DNA of 64,000 nt from Luteimonas aquatica (lineage in GTDB: Bacteria; Pseudomonadota; Gammaproteobacteria; Xanthomonadales; Xanthomonadaceae): assembly GCF_022662575.1 (NCBI RefSeq), contig NZ_JALBFU010000002.1:310001-374000 (forward strand). Direction: 5' to 3'. Both the position numbers and the translations under genes were made by a program. Below are positions 17,271 through 26,229 of the stretch, one piece after another. Positions within the stretch are counted from its first letter, which is position 1. Each line of letters opens with the position of its first letter. The notes beneath the pieces were generated by a model that saw only the letters and a program-made list of their open reading frames with translations, had not been told where the DNA came from and did not search any database.

Positions 17271-18200
17271 ATGACCGCACCGCGCTGGCGCCTGATCCTC
17301 AACGGCAAATCCGCAGGCGACGAGGCCTTGCGCGCGGCCGTCGCGGCCACGCGCGCCGAGGGCATCGCCCTCGACGTGCGCGTCACCTGGGAGGGCGGCG
17401 ACGCGGAGCGCTACGTCGCCGAGGCCATCCACGACGGCGTCGACACGATCGTCGCGGCCGGCGGCGACGGCACGCTCAGCGAGGTGGCCACCACGCTCGC
17501 CCACCGCGAGGAGGCGGCCGAGGCGCTGCCCTCGCTGGGCCTGGTGCCGATGGGCACCGCCAACGACTTCGCCACCGCCGCCGACATTCCGCTGGAACCC
17601 TTGCCGGCGCTGCGGCTGGTGCGGGCGGAGGCGGCGCAGCCGGTCGACCTGCTGCGGCTGGACGCGCACGGCACGCCGCACTGGGCCGCCAATCTCGCCA
17701 GCGGCGGCTTCGGCACCCAGGTGACGGTGGAGACCCACGAGGGCCTGAAGAAGATGCTCGGCGGCCTGGCCTATTTCATCACCGGCATCGCCAAGCTCGG
17801 CCGCATCGATCCGATCGCCGCGCGCATCGAGGGGCCGGAGTTCCGCTGGGAGGGCGCCTTCATCGCGCTCGGCGTCGGCAACGGCCGCCAGGCCGGCGGC
17901 GGGCAGGCGCTGTGCCCGGACGCGCGCATCGACGACGGCCTGCTCGACCTGACCATCGTGCCGGAACTCTCGGGCGAGGTCGCGGCCACCCTCGGCACCA
18001 TGCTGACCGAGGGCAAGCACGCCGCGCTCGACCGGGTGGCGGTGCGGGCGCAGCTGCCGCGCATCGAGATCGAGGCGCCGTCGCCGTTCGTGCTCAATCT
18101 CGACGGCGAACCGGTCACCGCTTCCCGCTTCCACATCGAATGCGTGCCCAGGCGGCTGCGCATGCACCTGCCCGCCGGGTGTCCGATGCTGGGCGCCTAG
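17271..18200 (+). CDS. yegS: Lipid kinase YegS-like (diacylglycerol kinase fold)
   Basis: This 309-residue protein belongs to the diacylglycerol/sphingosine kinase superfamily. The nucleotide motif is [16 protein letters not shown] (about residue 62), followed by [18 protein letters not shown] and the C-terminal NLDGEPV block. YegS phosphorylates lipids such as phosphatidylglycerol in vitro, but its cellular substrate is uncertain. The ATG at 17271 gives the family N-terminus [16 protein letters not shown]. The 222-base gap after rraA holds no gene that I can support. trpE follows 153 bases later. Confidence 0.9.
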   Translation: MTAPRWRLILNGKSAGDEALRAAVAATRAEGIALDVRVTWEGGDAERYVAEAIHDGVDTIVAAGGDGTLSEVATTLAHREEAAEALPSLGLVPMGTANDFATAADIPLEPLPALRLVRAEAAQPVDLLRLDAHGTPHWAANLASGGFGTQVTVETHEGLKKMLGGLAYFITGIAKLGRIDPIAARIEGPEFRWEGAFIALGVGNGRQAGGGQALCPDARIDDGLLDLTIVPELSGEVAATLGTMLTEGKHAALDRVAVRAQLPRIEIEAPSPFVLNLDGEPVTASRFHIECVPRRLRMHLPAGCPMLGA

Positions 18201-18353
18201 CCCGCCCGCCGCGCTCCACGCCGGGCCGGCGGACCGGCTATATTGCGCGCATGCGTCCTTGCGCGTCCCCGCAGTTCCTGTCCTCCGGCCTGGGTTGGCG
18301 ATGGCGCCGTCGCCGCCTCGCTCCCGCTCGCCCGCATTCCCAGGAAACGCCGC

Positions 18354-19859
18354 GTGACCACGCCAGACCTGTTCCAACGCTACGCCGCTGAAGGCCACAC
18401 CCGCATTCCGGTGGTGCGCGAGGTGCTGTCCGACCTCGACACGCCGCTCTCGGTCTACCTGAAGCTCGCCGACGGTCCCTATACCTACCTGTTCGAATCG
18501 GTGGAGGGCGGCGAGCGCTTCGGCCGCCATTCGATCATCGGCCTGCCGGCGAGCAAGGTCTACGCCTTCCGCGGCCATACCTTGACCGTGAGCGAGCTAG
18601 GCGAGGTGGTGGAGACGCGCGAGGTGGCCGATCCCCTCGCCGAGGTCGAGCGCCTGCGCGCGGCGCACTCGGTGCCCAGGCTCGACGGCCTGCCGGGCTT
18701 CACCGGCGGCCTGGTCGGCTGGTTCGGCTTCGAATGCATCGGCTACATCGAGCCGCGCCTGGCCGGTCCGCTGCCGCACGCCGGGGACGGGCCCGGCGCG
18801 GACAAGCCCGACGAGCTCGGCACGCCCGACATCCTGCTGATGCTCAGCGAGGAAGTGGCGGTGTTCGACAACCTCAAGGGCCGACTGTACCTGATCGTGC
18901 ATGCCGATCCGCGCCAGCCGCAGGCCTGGGCCCGCGCCAACCGCCGCCTCGACGCGCTGGCGCACCGCCTGCGCCACGGCGGCGCCGGCTACCCGGAGAC
19001 GCTGGTGCCGGCGGCCATCGACGAGAGCGACTTCCGCTCCTCGTTCACGCGCCCGCAGTACGAGGACGTGGTGCGCAAGGCGCAGGAATACATCCGCGCC
19101 GGCGACATCTTCCAGGTCGTGCCCTCGCAGCGGCTCTCGGTGCCGTTCAATGCGCGCCCGGTGGACGTGTACCGCGCGCTGCGCGCGCTCAATCCCTCGC
19201 CGTACATGTACTTCATCGACGTCGGCGGCACGCAGGTAGTCGGCTCCTCGCCGGAGATCCTCGCGCGGCTGCAGGACGGGGTGGTGACGGTGCGCCCGAT
19301 CGCGGGCACGCGCCGGCGCGGCGCGACGGCGGAGGAGGACGCCGCGCTCGAGGCCGAGCTGCTGGCCGACCCCAAGGAGCGCGCCGAGCACCTGATGCTG
19401 ATCGACCTCGGCCGCAACGACGTCGGCCGCATCAGCGAGGCGGGCAGCGTGCAGGTGGGCGAGCAGTTCGTGATCGAGCGCTACAGCCACGTCATGCACA
19501 TCGTCAGCGAGGTCACCGGCCGCCTGAAGCCGGGCCTGAGCTACGCCGACGTGCTGCGCGCCACCTTCCCGGCCGGCACGGTGAGCGGCGCGCCGAAGAT
19601 CCGCGCGCTGGAGATCATCCGCGAGCTGGAGCCGGTCAAGCGCAACATCTACTCCGGCGCGGTCGGCTACATCGGCTGGCACGGCGATGCCGACACCGCC
19701 ATCGCGATCCGCACCGCGGTCATCCAGGGCGGCCGCCTCTACGTGCAGGCCGGCGGCGGTGTGGTATACGACTCCGACCCGGGCGCCGAGTGGGAGGAGA
19801 CGATGAACAAGGGACGCGCGCTGTTCCGGGCGGTGGCGGAGGCCGCGAAGGGGTTGTGA
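18354..19859 (+). CDS. trpE: Anthranilate synthase component I
   Basis: This 501-residue enzyme converts chorismate plus ammonia (supplied by TrpG) to anthranilate, the first step of tryptophan synthesis. The N-terminal [18 protein letters not shown] block ([20 protein letters not shown]) corresponds to the tryptophan feedback region. The catalytic domain has [63 protein letters not shown] and [11 protein letters not shown]. The GTG at 18354, with AGGAAA seven bases before it, gives the expected N-terminus. Its partner trpG lies 7.4 kb downstream with unrelated genes between. A -10-like TATATT lies near 18238. Confidence 0.96.
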   Translation: MTTPDLFQRYAAEGHTRIPVVREVLSDLDTPLSVYLKLADGPYTYLFESVEGGERFGRHSIIGLPASKVYAFRGHTLTVSELGEVVETREVADPLAEVERLRAAHSVPRLDGLPGFTGGLVGWFGFECIGYIEPRLAGPLPHAGDGPGADKPDELGTPDILLMLSEEVAVFDNLKGRLYLIVHADPRQPQAWARANRRLDALAHRLRHGGAGYPETLVPAAIDESDFRSSFTRPQYEDVVRKAQEYIRAGDIFQVVPSQRLSVPFNARPVDVYRALRALNPSPYMYFIDVGGTQVVGSSPEILARLQDGVVTVRPIAGTRRRGATAEEDAALEAELLADPKERAEHLMLIDLGRNDVGRISEAGSVQVGEQFVIERYSHVMHIVSEVTGRLKPGLSYADVLRATFPAGTVSGAPKIRALEIIRELEPVKRNIYSGAVGYIGWHGDADTAIAIRTAVIQGGRLYVQAGGGVVYDSDPGAEWEETMNKGRALFRAVAEAAKGL

Positions 19860-19909
19860 ACTGATCGCGGAGCATCGTCGCTGAAACCGCAGATCCGAAG
19901 GAGACAACG

Positions 19910-21544
19910 ATGGATGCGTCGCGCAGAAAGGCCATGGTGGGAATGGCGGGGGTCGCGGGAAGCGCCGGTCTCGGCCTGGCCGCCACCGCATCGCCGGGAC
20001 AGGCCGCCACCACGATCAATGCCGAGGAGGTCGGCTACCAGGCGGCCGGGGTCGGCGCCGTGGCCAGGACGGTGCGCGACAAGCTCTACGACGTCGAACT
20101 CGACGCCGCCGACTACGGCGCCGTGGGCGACGGCACGACGGACGACGCGCCGGCGCTGCAACGGCTGGCCAACGCGGCGCATGCGGCCGGCGGCGCCACC
20201 ATTCGGCTCGGGCCCACCACCTATGCCATGGGCGATTACCTCCGCCTGCCGCCGAGGACGCGGCTGATCGGCTCGGCGGGGCGCACGGTCATGAAAGCCC
20301 TGCCCAACAGCGCGGCCAACCCGGTGTTGCTGGAAATCGGCCCGGAGGCGTTCGGGCTCGCGCGTACCGCCGACGTGCTCGTGGAAGGGGTGACTTTCGA
20401 TGGCGCGCTCGGCCAGATTCCGACGTTCAACAATGTCGTGACCGTGTACAAGGCCGACCGGGTCGTGTTCAGCCACTGCCGATGGCAGAACACCCGCGGC
20501 ATCGGCGTGATCTTTTCCACCGACATCGCCCATTCCGGCACGGCCCACTGCACCTTCGAGAAGGTCGGCTACCTGTACGGCAGCACGAACAACCTCGACG
20601 ACCGGCGCGACGCCGTCAACTTCGGCGGCGGACAGCTGGACAACAACGTCTTCAATTTCGTGGAGTCCTGCAATATGCAGGACATCGGCCTGGCCGCGAT
20701 CGCGTCCCAGTCGCAGCGGAATTTCAAGGCCGTCGGCAACTCCATGCGCAACACCAACGCCGGCTCGATCTACGGCAGCAACAACGACGGGCTGGTGGTG
20801 GCCAACAACAACATCTACGACGCCAACGGCAATTCCATCGACATCTTCGGCAGCCGGCGCACCACGATCACCGGCAACGCCATCCTTTACGGCGCCTCGG
20901 CGGGGATCATGATCGGCGGCTCCAACGTCGACGGCGTGGTGGTCGCGAACAATGTGCTGATGGGCAACGTGGTGTCCGTGGAAGGCACCGTCCACAAGGG
21001 CCAGATCACGCTGCACAACAGCGAGAACATGAAGAACGTGGTGGTCGCCGGCAACATCGCCACCAATTCCGTCGGCTACGGCTTCTACGTAGTGCCGCTG
21101 GGCACCACCAACACCACCAGCCGCCCGATGGGGGCCGGCATCGTGATCGGCGCCGACAACGTGTTCTCGGCGAACGCGCTGGGCGACTTCTCCGGCCTGG
21201 ACGCGGCCTATTCGGGCAGCTCCGGGGCCAGGCTGTACAACCTGGCGGCGGGCGCTTCCCTGCGGCTGATGGACTGCCTGTGGGGCGTGGAGCAGAAGCC
21301 CAATTACGCGATCATCGAGGCGGTCTACACCGGGACGGGTGCGGTCGCGGTGATGGCGGCGCGCGGCGCCGCGGCGGTGCTGGAGCTCCAGGACCCGTCG
21401 AACGCGTTCAGCGCGACGGACACGGGAACGGAGAACGCCATCTACCGGGACGCGGCCAGCAACACGGTCGTGTTGAAGAACCGTTCCGCCGCCACGCGCA
21501 CCTACGCGATCACCATTCGCGGCATCGGCAACGTGGTCGCCTGA
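19910..21544 (+). CDS. Tat-exported right-handed beta-helix protein, tailspike/pectate-lyase-3-like
   Basis: This 544-residue protein starts with a twin-arginine signal (SRRKAMVGMAGVAGSAGLGL, cleavage near GQAAT), so it should be exported folded. Mature residues ARTVRDKLYDVELDAADYG and then VGDGTTDDAPALQ match the head-to-helix junction seen in phage tailspikes and the Pectate_lyase_3 family. Asn/Gly-rich coils of a right-handed beta-helix follow (for example NNDGLVVANNNIYDANGNSI and GIMIGGSNVDGVVVANNVLM). Such folds often cut polysaccharides, but no catalytic residues can be assigned. AAGGAGA precedes the ATG. Codon use looks less GC-biased than the neighbours, and the gene lies between trpE and trpGDC, so acquisition is possible. 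Confidence 0.8.
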   Translation: MDASRRKAMVGMAGVAGSAGLGLAATASPGQAATTINAEEVGYQAAGVGAVARTVRDKLYDVELDAADYGAVGDGTTDDAPALQRLANAAHAAGGATIRLGPTTYAMGDYLRLPPRTRLIGSAGRTVMKALPNSAANPVLLEIGPEAFGLARTADVLVEGVTFDGALGQIPTFNNVVTVYKADRVVFSHCRWQNTRGIGVIFSTDIAHSGTAHCTFEKVGYLYGSTNNLDDRRDAVNFGGGQLDNNVFNFVESCNMQDIGLAAIASQSQRNFKAVGNSMRNTNAGSIYGSNNDGLVVANNNIYDANGNSIDIFGSRRTTITGNAILYGASAGIMIGGSNVDGVVVANNVLMGNVVSVEGTVHKGQITLHNSENMKNVVVAGNIATNSVGYGFYVVPLGTTNTTSRPMGAGIVIGADNVFSANALGDFSGLDAAYSGSSGARLYNLAAGASLRLMDCLWGVEQKPNYAIIEAVYTGTGAVAVMAARGAAAVLELQDPSNAFSATDTGTENAIYRDAASNTVVLKNRSAATRTYAITIRGIGNVVA

Positions 21545-21588
21545 GGTCAAGCGCCGCTGGGCGCGGCTTCCGCGGCGCGCCCCTCAGG
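21540..21588. terminator. Symmetric hairpin over two convergent stop codons
   Basis: The outer arms CCTGAGG (21540-21546) and CCTCAGG (21582-21588) each contain the stop codon of one of the convergent genes. The inner arms GCGCCGC (21551-21557) and GCGGCGC (21572-21578) extend the stem. This is probably a bidirectional terminator. Confidence 0.6.
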
Positions 21589-22729
21589 CGGGCCAGTCGA
21601 ACACCTTCCGCTGCCCTTCGAGAATTTGTGCCGATAGCGCGGGATCCGGCTCGGTCGACCAGACGTTGCGCTCGTGCGTGCCGCCGAGCTGGATGCCGTC
21701 GCGGCGCGGGAACATGTAGTAGCGCCCGGCGATGGTGGCGTAGTCGATCTCCGGCTGCGGGGCGAGCACGGTCAGCTGGCCCTTGATCGGCAGCATGCTG
21801 GCGTCGCCGAACAGGTCGCGGGCGCCCAGGCCCGTGCAGTTGAACACCAGCGGCTCGGGCAGCGCGGCGACCTCGTCGAGATGGGCGAAGCCGCGCACCA
21901 CCACGCGGCCGCCGGCCAGGCGGACCGCGTCGATCATCGCCGGCAGGTAGATCGTCGGCTCGATGATCATGGTCTGGATCTCGTGCAGGTACCGTCCGGC
22001 GAACGGATGCGTGCCGGGGGCGTGCGTGCGCGTGCGGAACAGCTCGGGCGTCTGCGCCCATTCCCAGCCCGGTTCGAAGCCGGGCTTCTTCGAGACGAAG
22101 TACAGCGGCATCCAGCGGATGCCGTAGCGCTGGTCGGGCAGCAGCTGGAAGCGGCGGTGTGCGAAGCGCGAGGCGCGCGCCAGGCGCGCGCCGAACTCGG
22201 GGGTGCGCAGCTCGCGATCGGTCAGCGCGCTCGGCCCCCATTGCGCGCCGGCGATGTTGGAGACGGTGTCCGGCGGCAGTTCGCGCGCGTAGAGGGTGAC
22301 GTCGAAGCCGTGGTCCTGCAGCAGGCGCGCCGTGGCCAGGCCGACCGCGCCGCAGCCGAGCACGGCGGCGCGGCGCTGCGGCTGCGCCAGGGCCAGTTCC
22401 AGGGCGAGTTCGGCCGTGCCCCAGGACAGGGTGACGCCGCAGCCGCCGTGGCCGTAGTTGTGGATCACCAGCTTCTCGCCCAGGCGCTCCGGCTCGACGC
22501 GGAAGCCGGTGGGCCGGAAGGGACGCAGCCCGGCCACCTCGCGGATCACCAGCGCCGGATCCACCTGCAGGCGCGGCAGCTGCAGCCGCGCGGCGGCCGC
22601 GGACGGCGCGGCGATGCGCGTGACGCAGCCGGGCAGCGCGAGCAGGGCCGCGCTGCCCAGGGCTGCCTGCAGCAGCCGGCGTCGCGCGGGCGCGACGATG
22701 TCGGGAGCGGCGAGAGCGGATTCGGGCAT
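21584..22729 (-). CDS. D-amino-acid oxidase-family flavoprotein with permuted segment order, exported
   Basis: This 381-residue protein has the sequence blocks of D-amino-acid oxidase in an unusual order. After an export signal with RRRLLQAALGS and a lipobox-like LPGC (residue 35) come the blocks that normally end the enzyme: GLRPFRP (67-73, with the substrate-carboxylate Arg) and VIHNYGHGGCGVTLSWG (88-104). Only then does the FAD-binding Rossmann motif AAVLGCGAVGLATARLL (121-137) appear, which normally starts the protein. VFNCTG (295-300), GRYYMFPRRDGIQLGGT and a helix follow, where the protein ends. I read this as a circular permutant exported by the Tat route, oxidising D-amino acids or related amines in the envelope. 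The ATG at 22729 fits the signal. Confidence 0.8.
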   Translation of the reverse strand: MPESALAAPDIVAPARRRLLQAALGSAALLALPGCVTRIAAPSAAAARLQLPRLQVDPALVIREVAGLRPFRPTGFRVEPERLGEKLVIHNYGHGGCGVTLSWGTAELALELALAQPQRRAAVLGCGAVGLATARLLQDHGFDVTLYARELPPDTVSNIAGAQWGPSALTDRELRTPEFGARLARASRFAHRRFQLLPDQRYGIRWMPLYFVSKKPGFEPGWEWAQTPELFRTRTHAPGTHPFAGRYLHEIQTMIIEPTIYLPAMIDAVRLAGGRVVVRGFAHLDEVAALPEPLVFNCTGLGARDLFGDASMLPIKGQLTVLAPQPEIDYATIAGRYYMFPRRDGIQLGGTHERNVWSTEPDPALSAQILEGQRKVFDWPA

Positions 22730-22937
22730 GCGGCACTCCGATCGGCGATTCGGCCGCCAGCTTACCCGAGCCGGTCCGGAGGCCCGGTGCGGGCGCGTCG
22801 CGCTTCCTAAAATTTTCTTCATCCCGCCGCCACTTCGCGGCCAGCGGCGCGGGCGCAACCTGTCTCCATCGCAGCACGGCATGCGGCCCAACGGTATGCC
22901 GCCGATGCGATCCACCCATCCCCGAGGAGCCGCAACC

Positions 22938-23147
22938 ATGAGTATCCGCCCCATCGCCGCCGCCCTGCTGGCCGCCACCTTCGCCTTCGCTTCGGCCGGC
23001 GCGTTCGCGCAGGACGCCGCCAGCACCGCACCGGCCGCCAAGACCGCCACCGCCGGCAAGACCACGACCAAGAAGGCGCGCAAGCACCACCGCCAGAAGC
23101 AGGCCAAGACCGAAGCCGCCGCCAGCGGCACGGCCAAGAGCAACTGA
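22938..23147 (+). CDS. Small secreted Ala/Lys-rich protein
   Basis: This 69-residue protein has a clean Sec signal peptide (AAALLAATFAFASAGAFA-QD). The mature part consists mostly of Ala, Thr, Lys and a KKARKHHRQKQ basic cluster. It resembles small acid-shock-like periplasmic peptides in composition only. GAGGAGC precedes the ATG at 22938, and a strong hairpin terminator lies 116 bases after the stop. Its mature charge suggests binding to nucleic acid, LPS or metal, which is a guess. Confidence 0.6.
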   Translation: MSIRPIAAALLAATFAFASAGAFAQDAASTAPAAKTATAGKTTTKKARKHHRQKQAKTEAAASGTAKSN

Positions 23148-23263
23148 GTTCGTTCCGGTTTCGGGCGCGGCGCGCATCCGTCTGGTCGATCGTTCCGGAT
23201 CCGCGTCGCGTCCGTCCTTCGTTCGTTTCGGGGGCGGTTGGTGTTCGTGCGTTCTCGTCGTTT

Positions 23264-23291
23264 CGTCCCGCCCGGCCCCCGGGGCGGGACG
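23264..23291 (+). terminator. Rho-independent-like terminator
   Basis: CGTCCCGCCC (23264-23273) and GGGCGGGACG (23282-23291) form a 10-bp GC-rich stem followed by CTTCTTTCCCCC. It probably ends the transcript of the small secreted protein. Confidence 0.65.
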
Positions 23292-23358
23292 CTTCTTTCC
23301 CCCGCGCGGCGCGTCGCCGATGCCGGTCCGGACCGGTCGGCGCGCTGGAGTTCCCCCG

Positions 23359-23568
23359 ATGTCGTTCGCCGGCCGCCTCCTGCTCGCCGCGGCATTGGCG
23401 GTCGTGGCCCCGGGCGCCGCGGCCGCGGCCGCACCGCCCGCCGGGCACGCAAAGCCGGCGCACGCATGCCTGAAGCGCAGCAGGCTCGGGCGCTGCGAGC
23501 GCTGGTCGCGCGCGGCCAGGCGCGCCGCTCCGTCGGCGACGCACGATGCCCGGCCGCGCGGTCGCTGA
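23359..23568 (+). CDS. Small secreted hypothetical protein
   Basis: This 69-residue frame starts with a likely signal peptide (FAGRLLLAAALAVVAPGAAA). The mature part is basic and has two cysteines in ACLKRSRLGRCERW. CTGGAG lies upstream of the ATG. The gene stands between the first small secreted protein and the two-component system on the same strand and may belong to that regulon. GC-rich frames can mimic signal peptides, so this remains a moderate call. Confidence 0.45.
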   Translation: MSFAGRLLLAAALAVVAPGAAAAAAPPAGHAKPAHACLKRSRLGRCERWSRAARRAAPSATHDARPRGR

Positions 23569-23639
23569 TGCTTGCCTCACCGGTTGGCCGGCTTCGTGAA
23601 CGTTCCCCGCCGCCCACGACCCTCTCCGTGGGCGCCATG

Positions 23640-23669
23640 CTCCGCCAGTTCCGACTGGCGGAGTATTCT
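23640..23669 (+). promoter_or_regulatory. Inverted repeat beside a -10 element, upstream of the response regulator
   Basis: CTCCGCCAGT (23640-23649) and ACTGGCGGAG (23654-23663) are a perfect 10-bp inverted repeat with a TCCG centre, directly followed by TATTCT (23664-23669), a fair -10 hexamer 35 bases before the ATG. This position suits an operator, perhaps for autoregulation. An RNA hairpin is less likely because it lies upstream of the expected transcription start. Confidence 0.5.
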
Positions 23670-23704
23670 CTCGCCACGACGACAGACCGGCGCCCGGATT
23701 CCGC

Positions 23705-24382
23705 ATGCGTATCCTGCTCGTAGAGGACGACCCGCAGACCGCAGGCTTCATCGGCAAGGGACTGCGCGAGGACGGCCATAACCTCGACCATGCCGACAAC
23801 GGCAAGGACGGGCTGTTCTACGCCACCACCGAAAGCTACGACGCCATCGTGCTCGACCGCATGCTGCCGCAGCTCGACGGCCTGACCGTGCTGCGCACGC
23901 TGCGCGGCGCCGGCAACCGCACGCCGGTGCTGCTGCTGACCGCGCTGGGCGACGTCGACCATCGCGTGGAGGGCTTGCGCGCCGGCGCCGACGACTATCT
24001 GGTCAAGCCCTTCGCCTACGCCGAGCTGAGCGCGCGCCTGGACGGCTTGACGCGCCGCGCGGCCCGCGACGCCGGCAGCGAGCCGACGCGGCTGCGCGTG
24101 GGCGACCTCGAGCTCGACCTGCTCAAGCGCTCGGCCGCGCGCGCCGGCAAGGCCATCGAGCTGCAGCCGCGCGAGTTCCGCCTGCTCGAATACCTGATGC
24201 GCCAGGCCGGCCGCGTGGTCACGCGCACGATGCTGCTGGAGGCGGTCTGGGACTATCACTTCGATCCGCAGACCAATGTCATCGACGTGCACATCAGCCG
24301 TCTGCGGCAGAAGATCGACCAGGGATTCGCCACGCCGCTGCTGCACACCGTGCGCGGCGCCGGCTACCGGCTGGACGCCTAG
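23705..24382 (+). CDS. OmpR-family response regulator
   Basis: This is a 225-residue transcription factor. The receiver domain (1-115) has the acidic pocket VEDD (6-9), the phosphoacceptor Asp51 in IVLDRMLP, Thr in LLLTALG and the conserved Lys in DDYLVKPF. The C-terminal winged helix has LQPREFRLLEYLMRQAGRVV and DVHISRLRQKI. The cognate kinase follows 8 bases later. The sequence resembles the QseB/TctD/CopR-type regulators, but the signal is unknown. Confidence 0.93.
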   Translation: MRILLVEDDPQTAGFIGKGLREDGHNLDHADNGKDGLFYATTESYDAIVLDRMLPQLDGLTVLRTLRGAGNRTPVLLLTALGDVDHRVEGLRAGADDYLVKPFAYAELSARLDGLTRRAARDAGSEPTRLRVGDLELDLLKRSAARAGKAIELQPREFRLLEYLMRQAGRVVTRTMLLEAVWDYHFDPQTNVIDVHISRLRQKIDQGFATPLLHTVRGAGYRLDA

Positions 24383-24390
24383 GCCGCGCG

Positions 24391-25794
24391 ATGTCCGCGA
24401 TGCGCACGCCGGCGCGAACGCTGCTGCCGCGCTCGACCAGCGTCCGGCTGGCGGTGGCGGTGGCCACGGCCTTCCTGCTGGCCTGCGTGCTGCTCGGCGG
24501 TGGCGTGTATCTGGCCGTGTCGGCCCTGCTCGACGACGATGCCCGCGAGGTGGTGCGCGCCGAGGCAGGCGGGCTGGCCGCCACCTACCGGCAGTCCGGG
24601 CGCGACGGCCTGCTCGCCGAAATCCGCCGTCGCGTGGCCGCGCCGGACGATCCGGACACCGTCTACGCGCTGGTGGCCGGCGACGGCCGCGTGCTGGCCG
24701 GCAGCTACGCGCGCCTGCCGGTGCGCCATGGCCTGCATGCCGGCAGGCGCCAGGACTGGATCGAATTCCACGACGACACCACCGACGGCGCGCCGCGGGT
24801 GCTGGCCAATCTTTTCCGCCTGGCGGACGGCGAGACGCTGCTGACCGGGCTGCGCACGCGCTCGGAAGACGGCTTCCTGGCGCTGATGCTCGATTCGGCG
24901 CTGGTGGCGCTGCTGGTGGCCACCGCCCTGGGCGCGCTGGTCGGCGGCTTCACCGCGCGCTGGGTCTCGCGGCGCCTGCGCAGCCTGGACGCCACCGCCG
25001 CGCGCGTGGGCGCGGGAGAGCTGGGGCTGCGCGCGCCGGTGGACGGCAGCGACGACGCCTTCGACCGCCTCGCGCACCGCTTCAACGCCATGCTCGACCG
25101 CATCGAGGACCTGCTGGGCGGCGTGCGCCACGCCACCGACCACATCGCCCACGACCTGCGCACGCCGCTCACGCGCCTGCGCCACCAGCTCGAGCAGTTG
25201 CGCCAGCGCGCGCTGGCGCGCAGCGGGGCCGAGCCCGAGCTCGACGCCGCCATCGCCGAGAGCGACCAGCTGCTGCAGTCCTTCGGTGCGCTGCTGCGGC
25301 TGGCGCGGATCGAGGCGCAGCCGATGCTGGATGCGGCCTCGCCGGAACAGGCGCCGCGCGTCGACCTGCAGGCGATCGCGCGCGACGCGCTGGAGATGTA
25401 CGCCCCGATCGCCGCGCAGCGCGGCATCGTGCTGCGCGAGCGCACCGCGCCGGCGCCGGTCCACGGCGATGCCGACCAGCTGTTCCAGCTGCTGGTGAAC
25501 CTGCTCGACAACGCGATCAAGTTCGCGCCCGAGGGCAGCGCGGCCGAACTCTCGGTGGCCGCGGGCGCGCAGAGCGTGCAGCTGGAGATCGCCGACCGCG
25601 GACCGGGCATCGCCGAGGCCGATCGCGAACGCGTGCTCGACCGCTTCGTGCGCCTGGAAGCGCATCGCGGCTCGCCCGGCACCGGGCTCGGGCTGAGCCT
25701 GGTGCGCGCCATCGCCAGGCGCCACGACGCACGCATCGAGTTGCTCGACAACGCGCCCGGGTTGCGGGTGCGGATCGTGTTCCCGGCGGCATAA
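24391..25794 (+). CDS. Membrane sensor histidine kinase
   Basis: This 467-residue partner of the preceding regulator has a membrane helix near residues 19-46, a periplasmic domain of about 120 residues and a second helix near 166-186. A HAMP linker with RWVSRRLRSLDATAARV follows. The phosphoacceptor His254 is in DHIAHDLRTPLTRLRHQLE. ATP-binding boxes are NLLDNAIKFAP (N), DRGPGI (G1) and GTGLGLSL (G2). The periplasmic domain was not recognised, so the stimulus is unknown. The two small secreted proteins just upstream are plausible targets. Confidence 0.92.
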   Translation: MSAMRTPARTLLPRSTSVRLAVAVATAFLLACVLLGGGVYLAVSALLDDDAREVVRAEAGGLAATYRQSGRDGLLAEIRRRVAAPDDPDTVYALVAGDGRVLAGSYARLPVRHGLHAGRRQDWIEFHDDTTDGAPRVLANLFRLADGETLLTGLRTRSEDGFLALMLDSALVALLVATALGALVGGFTARWVSRRLRSLDATAARVGAGELGLRAPVDGSDDAFDRLAHRFNAMLDRIEDLLGGVRHATDHIAHDLRTPLTRLRHQLEQLRQRALARSGAEPELDAAIAESDQLLQSFGALLRLARIEAQPMLDAASPEQAPRVDLQAIARDALEMYAPIAAQRGIVLRERTAPAPVHGDADQLFQLLVNLLDNAIKFAPEGSAAELSVAAGAQSVQLEIADRGPGIAEADRERVLDRFVRLEAHRGSPGTGLGLSLVRAIARRHDARIELLDNAPGLRVRIVFPAA

Positions 25795-25821
25795 GCCCGG
25801 CGCGTCGCACGCCGGCCGCGC

Positions 25822-26229
25822 TCAGCCGTGCGGCCTTCGCGCCACGATCCATCCCTTCGCCAGCACCAGGACGATGGCGACGTGGAAGACGACGTCGGCG
25901 GCGGTGCGCGGCCCGACGCCCACTACGATGGTGAACACGCCGACCAGGGTGCCGAACAGCGCAAAGCCCTGGGCGAGCAGCGCGGCTCGCCGGGTATGCG
26001 CGGGCCTGAGCAGGCTCCAGGCCAGCGCCCCCAGCAGCACCGTGCCGATCACGCTCTCGGCGATCGCCGCCTTCAGGTGCGCATGGCCGGTCGCGATCAC
26101 GCCGAAATGCGTCAGCGCGGCCAGCGCGAAAGCCGTGGCTTCCACGGCGAGGAAGGCGCGCAGGCGCTGCAATGCGCACAGGCCCTTGCGTGCGTGGATG
26201 GAGCGGGGCAGCGCGGCCGACCTAGTCAT
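25822..26229 (-). CDS. Hypothetical four-helix membrane protein, coupled to MarR gene
   Basis: This 135-residue protein has four hydrophobic segments, beginning with LAVEATAFALAALTHFG and including ATAFALAALTHFGVIATGH. No family is certain. Its start overlaps the end of the upstream MarR gene by 8 bases, so they form a unit and this protein is likely the target or partner of that regulator. It is convergent with the histidine kinase. Confidence 0.65.
   Translation of the reverse strand: MTRSAALPRSIHARKGLCALQRLRAFLAVEATAFALAALTHFGVIATGHAHLKAAIAESVIGTVLLGALAWSLLRPAHTRRAALLAQGFALFGTLVGVFTIVVGVGPRTAADVVFHVAIVLVLAKGWIVARRPHG

Noticed and set aside
22730..24346. Upstream extension of the oxidase frame on the reverse strand
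   Set aside because: The extension would run through the two small secreted genes and the response regulator. The export signal starting at 22729 marks the real N-terminus.
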